Below are positions 57,871-64,000 of a DNA stretch of 64,000 nucleotides, one piece after another. Below the pieces are notes generated by a model that had not been told where the DNA came from, did no database searches, and saw only the letters and a program-made list of their open reading frames with translations. The DNA is from Tritrichomonas musculus (lineage: Eukaryota; Parabasalia; Tritrichomonadida; Tritrichomonadidae), in contig JAPFFF010000004.1 in the NCBI GenBank assembly GCA_039105265.1, forward strand, positions 6,367,501 to 6,431,500, in the 5' to 3' direction. How positions within the stretch are numbered: the first letter of the stretch is position 1; each line of letters begins with the position of its first letter. A program made the translations under genes and the position numbers.

Positions 57871-60800
57871 ATGTTTTTTCTTATTGCTACCCTTGCATTA
57901 AGTTTTGAAAACAACAACCCACTCCGTCTATGGTATACTTTACCTACATCCGAAATGCCCATTAATAGAGCTACCTATGGTTCAAACAATGCTTGGCAGC
58001 AAAATACACTACCAATTGGAAATGGCTTTATTGGGGCCAATATTTATGGTGAAATTAAAGATGAACGAATAACTTTCAATGAGCTAACATTTAGAGAAGG
58101 AGGACCTTCAACATCAAGACCTAATTATAATGGAGGAAATATAAATGCAAAAGGCCAAAATGGAGCCACACTTCGACGAATTCAGCAATTATTTGCCGAG
58201 CATAAAAACGAGGAAGCGTCTGCAATGTGTAACGAACTAGTTGGTGAAAGAGATGGATATGGAACATATCTTGAATTTGGCGAAATAAAAATTACTTTCA
58301 ATCTTGACAAAAGCCAAGCTACTGATTACGTCAGATTTCTTGATTTAGATGAAGCCATAACTTATGTTCAATATAAATATCAACAATCGACAATATCTCG
58401 CGAGTATTTCATATCTCATCCAGACAACGTTTTTGTTATTCAAATTAACTCAACGAATGGTCCTATTCCCGACTTTACAGTTTGGTTTGGAACATATGTA
58501 AATTCCGCATCCAAATCAGTTACTTCAAACGGCAACACGATCATTCTTTCTGGCGATTTAGACGACAATCAATTGCGATATCACGGCCAAATAACAGTTT
58601 CCACCACAACAGGCCAAGTTACCGCCAACAATGGCGAATTAAAAATTTCAGGGTCCTCACAATGTTTTCTATACATAACCGCCGCAACCGATTTCAAGAT
58701 GGAGCACCCCAAGTACCGCACAGGGGAAACCGCTGAGCAATTGTCAACCCGTGTTAAGAAAATGAACGATGATGCCAGAAACAAGGGCTTTCAAAAAGTT
58801 CGAGACGATCACATCGCCGACTATCAAAATATATTCAATCGGGTCACTTTGGACCTCGGCCAACAACCGTCCCGATTCACAACCAACGAGCAACTTGAGA
58901 ATTATAAGAGTCAAACCGCCGAAGAAGATCAAGACCGCGACCTTGAAGTTTTACTTTTTCAATACGGCCGTTATTTGACGATAGGATCGTCACGAGAAGA
59001 CGGCATCCTTCCGTCCAATCTTCAAGGTGTTTGGAATGACCTTAACAGCAATGTTCCATGGGCGAGTGACTACCACATCAACGTCAATCTTCAAATGAAC
59101 TACTGGCCGAATTACGTGACAAACATGGCCGAGACGGCTCTTCCACTGATTGATTTCATCGACAAGCTGAGGCCTGCTGGGAGGGTTACAGCCGAAATTT
59201 ACATGGGTGTGAAAAGTGACGCTGAACATCCAGAAAACGGTTTTTTGGCCCATACACAAGTAACGCCTTTTGGCTGGACTTGTCCAGGCTGGGATTTTTC
59301 ATGGGGCTGGAGCACTGCTGCTGTTCCGTGGATTTTGATGAACATCTTTGATTATTACTTGTTCACCAAAGATGATGAAATCCTTCGTGACAAGATCTAT
59401 CCGATGCTGAAAGAAGAATGTACTTTCTTTGACCAAATCATGGTTTATAATGAGGATTATGGTCGCCTTGTTACATCGCCCGCCTATTCGCCAGAACATG
59501 GGCCGAGAACTCCAGGCAACACATACGAACAAGCTGTTCTTTGGCAGCATTATAACAACACAATTAGAGCTGCACAAGCGTTGAATGTTGATTCCGATTT
59601 GATTCAAAAGTGGAATGAAACAATCAACAAGTTGAAGCCAATTGAAATCGGTGATTCTGGCCAGATTAAAGAATGGTACACTGAAACTACTCTCGGATCA
59701 ATTGGTGAAAAAGGTCATCGTCACATTTCGCATCTTCTCGGTCTTTATCCAGGCGATCTAATCAACATTGATAATAAAGAATACATGGATGCTGCCAAGG
59801 TTTCATTGAATCATCGTGGCGACATCTCAACAGGCTGGGCAATGGGGCATAGAATTAACGCCTGGGCGAGAACTGGTGATGGTAATCGTGCATACAAACT
59901 CGTTCATAATTTGCTCACTGAAGGCATTTATAACAATTTGTGGGACACGCATCCACCGTTCCAAATTGATGGAAATTTCGGTGCTACTTCTGGCATTGCT
60001 GAGATGTTGTTGCAATCAAATCGAGGTTACATTGACATCCTTCCTTCATTGCCGGATGTTTGGAGCACTGGTAAATTCACTGGATTCATTGCACGAGGGA
60101 ACATTGAAGTCGATTGTAAATGGCAACATAAAGACGTCCTTGAAATTGTGCTCAAACCGAAATTTTCTGGTGATTTGATCGTTCAATCTTTTAACATATC
60201 CTCGCATGTCATCACTGATAAAGAAGGAAATTCAGTCTCTTTTACAAACGTTGCTGACAATAGAATCAAAATCAACGGCGTCTCAAACAACATCTACACA
60301 ATCATTAATCCTAATCCGAGGAAGCCAACGCCAACACCTACACCGTTGCCTGTTCCTGTATCTGTATCCGTTGAGTCAATGAAGACAAATCTTGATTTGA
60401 ATAAAAATTGTAACGAAGACATTAGTTGTGAAAAGGACCGTTTAAATCCTCAATGTGGAAAGAAATGTTGGTCAAGTAAGTCTGCTTCTGATTACATGGA
60501 ATTCAGTTTCAAAGGTGTCAAGTTCGAAGTCTACGGATCACGAGCTCCGGCCAACGGCAAATTCACATTGATTCTCGATGGCAAAAATTTGCAAGATGTA
60601 GATTTGTATCAGTCAAGTGCCGAGCATCGTGTGCTGGTGTTCACTTCTGATGTCCTAGATTACGGCGATCACACGATACGTGTCCAAGGAATTGAAGGAA
60701 GTCAGTTTGAGATACACAAGTTCACTTTTTGGCCTGATTTGAATGCTTACAGAATTAACGTCTCAAATTTCAAAACGAAGGGAGAATGGACTGAAGAGTC

Positions 60801-61686
60801 CGATAGAATTGGAGGTGTGAGAGCTTACACTAAGCAGGACGGAGCTTCAAAGAGTGCCTCTTTTGAGGGATCAAAGGTCTGGCTGTACGGGTCTAGAGAC
60901 CCATTGCACGGAAAGCTGAACGTCGAATTTGCTGGCAAGAAAGTTGAGGTCAATGAGCGCTCAAACTCTAGAGAGGACACGCGGCTCATTTACGAGTCTG
61001 ATAAAGAGCCTTTCAATAACTACACGCTCACCATTTCGAGGGTTGAAAATCCAATTTTGATTAACTACGCGTATTTCTTGCATGAGCCGACTGAAGAAAA
61101 GCCTGATCCAACTGAGAAGCCGCCAGAGCAAACTGTGCCTCCACAGACAATCCCAGCACAAACAATTCCGCCACAAACAGTGCCGGCTCAAACAATTCCT
61201 CAGCAGACAATTCCGCCACAGACAGTCCCTCAGCAAACTGTCCCTGCACAAACTGTTCCACAGCAAACAATTCCTCCTCAAACAGTTCCTGCACAAACTG
61301 TTCCACCTCAGACGATTCCTCCTCAAACTGTTCCGCCTGCTACTTTGCCAGCTCAGACGCCTAAGCCGATACCGCCAAAGACGGTTCCTCCTAAAACGAT
61401 TCCGCCGAAAACTGTTCCTCAAAAGACAGTCCCGCAGCCGACGTCTCCTCTGAAGACGAATCCGCCAACTGATGTGAGCGAGCCAAGCAAAAATGTGGAC
61501 AACAGCGAGGCAGGTGATGGTGAAGATAAAGAGACGAAGATGCTCTACATTATCCTTATTGTTTTCGCAGCTATCGCAATTATTATTATAATTGTGATCA
61601 TTGTTGTCGTTGCAAAAAAGAAGGCTAGAGAGTCTAACCAAAAAGAGCTAAAAATGAATCTATTTGATTCCACTTTTAATTTATGA
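57871..61686 (+). CDS. Membrane-anchored GH95 alpha-L-fucosidase
   Basis: 1271 residues. A signal peptide (MFFLIATLALSFE) is followed by a full GH95 catalytic module (about 17-815): LWYTLPTSEMPINRA, LPIGNGFIGANIYGE, YHINVNLQMNYWP (N404, N406), SPEHGPRTPG (E542, candidate general acid), GHRHISHLLGLYPG, GWAMGHRINAWART and HPPFQIDGNFG (D700). GH95 enzymes remove alpha-1,2-linked terminal fucose from mucin and blood-group glycans. After a Pro/Thr linker come two related beta-rich modules (about 835-955 and 960-1070, each with V.(V/L)YGSR.P..GK), probably carbohydrate-binding. Then follow about 25 PQTV/PAQTIPP repeats as a stalk, one membrane helix (about 1229-1253) and a short basic tail. Surface display would let the cell defucosylate host mucus. 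The catalytic module is bacterial-like; stalk and anchor are eukaryotic additions. Confidence 0.95.
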   Translation: MFFLIATLALSFENNNPLRLWYTLPTSEMPINRATYGSNNAWQQNTLPIGNGFIGANIYGEIKDERITFNELTFREGGPSTSRPNYNGGNINAKGQNGATLRRIQQLFAEHKNEEASAMCNELVGERDGYGTYLEFGEIKITFNLDKSQATDYVRFLDLDEAITYVQYKYQQSTISREYFISHPDNVFVIQINSTNGPIPDFTVWFGTYVNSASKSVTSNGNTIILSGDLDDNQLRYHGQITVSTTTGQVTANNGELKISGSSQCFLYITAATDFKMEHPKYRTGETAEQLSTRVKKMNDDARNKGFQKVRDDHIADYQNIFNRVTLDLGQQPSRFTTNEQLENYKSQTAEEDQDRDLEVLLFQYGRYLTIGSSREDGILPSNLQGVWNDLNSNVPWASDYHINVNLQMNYWPNYVTNMAETALPLIDFIDKLRPAGRVTAEIYMGVKSDAEHPENGFLAHTQVTPFGWTCPGWDFSWGWSTAAVPWILMNIFDYYLFTKDDEILRDKIYPMLKEECTFFDQIMVYNEDYGRLVTSPAYSPEHGPRTPGNTYEQAVLWQHYNNTIRAAQALNVDSDLIQKWNETINKLKPIEIGDSGQIKEWYTETTLGSIGEKGHRHISHLLGLYPGDLINIDNKEYMDAAKVSLNHRGDISTGWAMGHRINAWARTGDGNRAYKLVHNLLTEGIYNNLWDTHPPFQIDGNFGATSGIAEMLLQSNRGYIDILPSLPDVWSTGKFTGFIARGNIEVDCKWQHKDVLEIVLKPKFSGDLIVQSFNISSHVITDKEGNSVSFTNVADNRIKINGVSNNIYTIINPNPRKPTPTPTPLPVPVSVSVESMKTNLDLNKNCNEDISCEKDRLNPQCGKKCWSSKSASDYMEFSFKGVKFEVYGSRAPANGKFTLILDGKNLQDVDLYQSSAEHRVLVFTSDVLDYGDHTIRVQGIEGSQFEIHKFTFWPDLNAYRINVSNFKTKGEWTEESDRIGGVRAYTKQDGASKSASFEGSKVWLYGSRDPLHGKLNVEFAGKKVEVNERSNSREDTRLIYESDKEPFNNYTLTISRVENPILINYAYFLHEPTEEKPDPTEKPPEQTVPPQTIPAQTIPPQTVPAQTIPQQTIPPQTVPQQTVPAQTVPQQTIPPQTVPAQTVPPQTIPPQTVPPATLPAQTPKPIPPKTVPPKTIPPKTVPQKTVPQPTSPLKTNPPTDVSEPSKNVDNSEAGDGEDKETKMLYIILIVFAAIAIIIIIVIIVVVAKKKARESNQKELKMNLFDSTFNL
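61118..61470 (+). repeat. Pro/Thr/Gln stalk repeat in the fucosidase gene
   Basis: Repeated 12- to 15-bp units encode PQT(V/I)P, PAQT and PKT(V/I)P. Such extended Pro-rich stalks lift enzyme domains off the membrane and vary in length by slippage. Confidence 0.85.
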
Positions 61687-61808
61687 ATAAAATTTTTTAT
61701 TCGCTTTATAAATAAAAACTAATAATTTATTTTATATCACATGTCTAAATAAAAAAAATGAAAGAATGATTGCTGACTTCTAAAACAAATAAAATAAATT
61801 AATAAAAA

Positions 61809-61998
61809 TTAAAAATCTGATAATATTAATACTACAATACTTTGTAATCTTTCTAAACGTTCTCTTACAGCATGAATCGTTGGATGGACAGTACAATCAC
61901 TTGCTTGAGAACATTCGCCAAAAGCCATTTTCATATGGGATAAAATTTTTATTTAAGATGGCTTCGAAAATTACCTTGGTTTCATCTTGGTTTTTCAT
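61809..61998 (-). pseudogene. Possible tiny gene in two overlapping frames
   Basis: An ATG at 61998 reads MKNQDETKVIFEAILNKNFI to a stop after 33 codons. A second ATG at 61934, in another frame, reads MKMAFGECSQASDCTVHPTI and then HAVRERLERLQSIVVLILSD. Both look more protein-like than the surroundings, and a single frame change would account for both. I do not recognise the protein. It may be a short-lived gene, a frameshifted relic, or chance. Confidence 0.3.
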
Positions 61999-62363
61999 TG
62001 CTAATTATAAAATTTATAATCAATTTATATTTAATTTTGTGAAAAGAATTATATGAAAGGATATAATATACTTCTACTTGTTTTCTTCTCTTTTTAAATT
62101 AATTAGAAAAACTTCCAGGTAAAATAAATATATTATTAGTTTAATAAATTTTTTTATATTTATCGTAATATCTTTTTTTATTTTCAATTGAAATGTTTTT
62201 ATATATAATAAAATTTGATAGTAGAAGTGGTCTTGATAATTCAGAAAAAATGAATAAAATCAATAATCAATTCAAAATTAAGTATTGATTATTTTATTCC
62301 TTTCAATTTGTAAACGTTTGAATTTAATATTCAATTCAAAAATATAATGATCTAATTTTCAAT

Positions 62364-62369
62364 TCACTT
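62364..62369 (+). promoter_or_regulatory. Inr-like hexamer TCACTT
   Basis: Predicted start A at 62366, 34 nt before the aminotransferase ATG. Exact match but longer spacing than usual. Confidence 0.4.
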
Positions 62370-62399
62370 TATTTATTTAATCAGAAAATAAAAAGTTTC

Positions 62400-63803
62400 A
62401 TGAACACAATGAATGTAGATAATTATGAAGTTGATTCCAATCTTCGCTATTTTGCTGGGAAAGAGACATCATTTGACTCCAAAGATAATAATTGGAGCGA
62501 AAAAGATAACAAAAAAGCCCAAATGAAGTTATCACAATCAAATGAAACAGTATGTAATGACAAAAAAGAAGTAGAGAATCCAATATCTAAAGATGATCAA
62601 GAAGATACTCATGCTTTCAACAAGAAAATGTTTGAATACGGAAGCAAAGTTTCAGCAATTCGTAAGCTCTTTAACTATGGACTAGAAAGGAAGAAGATTG
62701 TTGGAGCTGACAAGGTATATGATTTCAGCATTGGAAATCCAAGTATCCCAGCTCCACCACAAGTAAAGCAAGCAATATTGGATCTTTTAGAACAACCACC
62801 ACAATCAGTTCACGGATACTCACCATCAGCAGGCGATCCAGAAGTAAGAAAGATTCTTGCTGAATCAGTAAACAGAAGATTCGCCACCAATTACACAGCC
62901 AACAATTTCTATATGACAGTTGGTGCAGCAGCGTCATTAAGTATATCAATCAAAGCTTTAACAAATCCAGGAGATGAGTTCATTACATTTGCTCCTTTCT
63001 TCCCAGAATATGCAGTTTTTGTCGAGAATGCAGGTGCCAAATTAGTCGTCACTCCCGCTGACATGAAAAATTTCCAGATTGATTTTGAAACATTAGATAA
63101 ATTGATCACTCCACGAACTAAAGGCATCATTATTAATTCCCCAAACAATCCCAGTGGAGTTGTATATTCTGAAGACACCATCAAAAGATTATCCGAGCTT
63201 CTTGAAGAAAAAGAAAAAGAATTCGATATTTCAATCTATTTGATCAGTGATGAACCTTATCGTGAAATCGTTTATGATGACATTGTTGTTCCTTTTGTAC
63301 CACATTATTACAAAAACACTCTCGTATGTTATTCATATAGCAAATCACTTTCCCTTCCAGGTGAAAGAATCGGATATATAATCACCCCTGATGAAGCTGA
63401 TCATTCACAACAACTTCGGGCTGCAGTGGCTGGCGCTGGAAGATCTTTAGGTTATGTTTGCGCTCCATCTTTGTTCCAGAAAGTTATTGCTAGATGTGTT
63501 GATGTGCCAAGCGACGTATCTACTTACAAAAAGAACAGGGATCTCATTTATAATGGCCTTACAGAACTTGGTTACGAATGCATCCGTCCTCAAGGGGCAT
63601 TTTACTTATTTGTTAAATCACCAGAACCAGATGCTAATGCTTTTTCGGAAAAAGCTAAAAAACATGACATTTTAATTGTTCCAAGTGACAGTTTTGGATG
63701 TGGTGGATATGTAAGAGTGTCATACTGCGTATCTGAAAAGACAATTAGAGATGCTCTTCCTATTTTTGCGGAAATTATGAAAGAATATAAGGAGCAAATA
63801 TAA
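62400..63803 (+). CDS. PLP-dependent class I aminotransferase (aspartate aminotransferase-like)
   Basis: 467 residues. The catalytic fold-type I domain starts near residue 74 (FNKKMFEYGSKVSAIRKLFN) and contains FSIGNPSIPAPP, SPNNPSGVVYS (N250), LISDEPYREIVYD (D284), the PLP lysine in CYSYSKSLSLPGERIGY (K315), GAFYLFVK and YVRVSYC (substrate carboxylate Arg). It exchanges amino groups between an amino acid (likely Asp or an aromatic/branched residue) and 2-oxoglutarate. The sequence resembles Firmicute-type enzymes, pointing to gene transfer. Upstream is a 73-residue hydrophilic, Asp/Lys/Asn-rich extension absent from bacterial relatives. It is not a signal peptide or an obvious hydrogenosomal presequence. 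An internal ATG at residue 77 could be an alternative start. Confidence 0.92.
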   Translation: MNTMNVDNYEVDSNLRYFAGKETSFDSKDNNWSEKDNKKAQMKLSQSNETVCNDKKEVENPISKDDQEDTHAFNKKMFEYGSKVSAIRKLFNYGLERKKIVGADKVYDFSIGNPSIPAPPQVKQAILDLLEQPPQSVHGYSPSAGDPEVRKILAESVNRRFATNYTANNFYMTVGAAASLSISIKALTNPGDEFITFAPFFPEYAVFVENAGAKLVVTPADMKNFQIDFETLDKLITPRTKGIIINSPNNPSGVVYSEDTIKRLSELLEEKEKEFDISIYLISDEPYREIVYDDIVVPFVPHYYKNTLVCYSYSKSLSLPGERIGYIITPDEADHSQQLRAAVAGAGRSLGYVCAPSLFQKVIARCVDVPSDVSTYKKNRDLIYNGLTELGYECIRPQGAFYLFVKSPEPDANAFSEKAKKHDILIVPSDSFGCGGYVRVSYCVSEKTIRDALPIFAEIMKEYKEQI

Positions 63804-64000
63804 AAAATTTCAAATGCATGAAAAATTTTAAGAAATAACAAAAACCCTTGAAAAATTTTCAAATTTAAACTTTAATCATGTATCAAATAATAAATAATTT
63901 AAAAATTTATTTTTCTTTTTTTTTTTTTAAAGGCAGGATGAAGATATGAGGAATTTACGTTTTCAGAAAAAGTGATAAAAATTTCAAATGATTCATAATT
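63804..64000. other. 3' flank, AT-rich
   Basis: No gene. A T-run at 63921-63930. Confidence 0.3.

Larger units (their letters stand above)
61687..62399. other. Intergenic with a possible small decayed gene on the minus strand
   Basis: The only candidate is at 61809-61998 (separate entry). The rest is AT-rich and featureless, except the TCACTT before the aminotransferase. Confidence 0.4.

Noticed and set aside
60961-61641. 226-codon Arg/Leu-rich antisense frame in the fucosidase stalk
   Set aside because: Antisense of the Pro/Thr/Gln repeats; low complexity.
1-64000. tRNA or rRNA genes
   Set aside because: I looked for GGTTCGAATCC-type B-box words with a plausible cloverleaf and saw none. 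A covariance-model scan (tRNAscan-SE, Infernal) would be decisive.
1-64000. Spliceosomal introns with the trichomonad 3' motif ACTAACACACAG
   Set aside because: I did not see the motif. Frames that needed joining (kinase and LRR relics) are better explained by truncation and frameshift.

Overview
The window looks like nuclear DNA of a trichomonad (parabasalid) protist, most likely Tritrichomonas or a close relative. Intergenic DNA is extremely AT-rich. The intact genes I can define read as single uninterrupted frames. Large BspA-type leucine-rich-repeat and Pmp-type surface proteins are present. About ten genes start just downstream of a TCA(C/T)T(A/T) hexamer, the trichomonad initiator (Inr). 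No operons, Shine-Dalgarno sites or ribosomal/transfer RNA genes are visible.

Layout. 1-4 kb: the 3' end of a Cys-rich membrane-anchored surface protein, a decayed M1 aminopeptidase relic, an eight-TM protein with ZIP-like topology, and histone H2A. 4-12.3 kb: one 2767-residue Pmp-like adhesin on the minus strand, containing four near-identical 933-bp tandem units. 14.4-22.9 kb: a 1549-residue BspA-like protein, a BAR-type coiled-coil protein and a probably myristoylated EF-hand/RCC1 protein, all minus. 22.9-45 kb: a mobile-element-rich, gene-poor stretch. It holds a short Polinton/Maverick-like element (26.0-32.2 kb, identical 143-bp terminal inverted repeats), a nested inverted-repeat insertion, a 1725-bp TA-flanked Tc1/mariner-like element, several MITE families, and three genes with an NlpC/P60-like (LRAT/PPPDE-type) domain. 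45-51 kb: a small unknown gene, a VIT-VWA protein, a broken TKL-type kinase and an intact CDK-like kinase. 51-54.6 kb: a BspA-like gene and a decayed LRR relic. 54.8-63.8 kb: adenine deaminase, a membrane-anchored GH95 alpha-L-fucosidase and a class I aminotransferase, all resembling bacterial enzymes.

How they may fit together (inference). The Pmp protein, the Cys-rich protein, the fucosidase and the two secreted NlpC/P60-like proteins all carry a signal peptide and/or a C-terminal membrane anchor. They suit a parasite or commensal living on mucus: adhesion, removal of terminal fucose from mucins, and secreted effectors. Adenine deaminase and the aminotransferase fit purine salvage and amino-acid metabolism of a host-dependent anaerobe. 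The most unusual non-textbook signal is the cluster of three NlpC/P60-like proteins. Two share a nearly identical C-terminal domain fused to unrelated secreted N-terminal modules; the third runs at its 3' end into the antisense of a broken BspA gene.

Some open frames in this AT-rich DNA begin at TTG or GTG. Where an in-frame ATG lay next to an Inr-like hexamer, I used that ATG.
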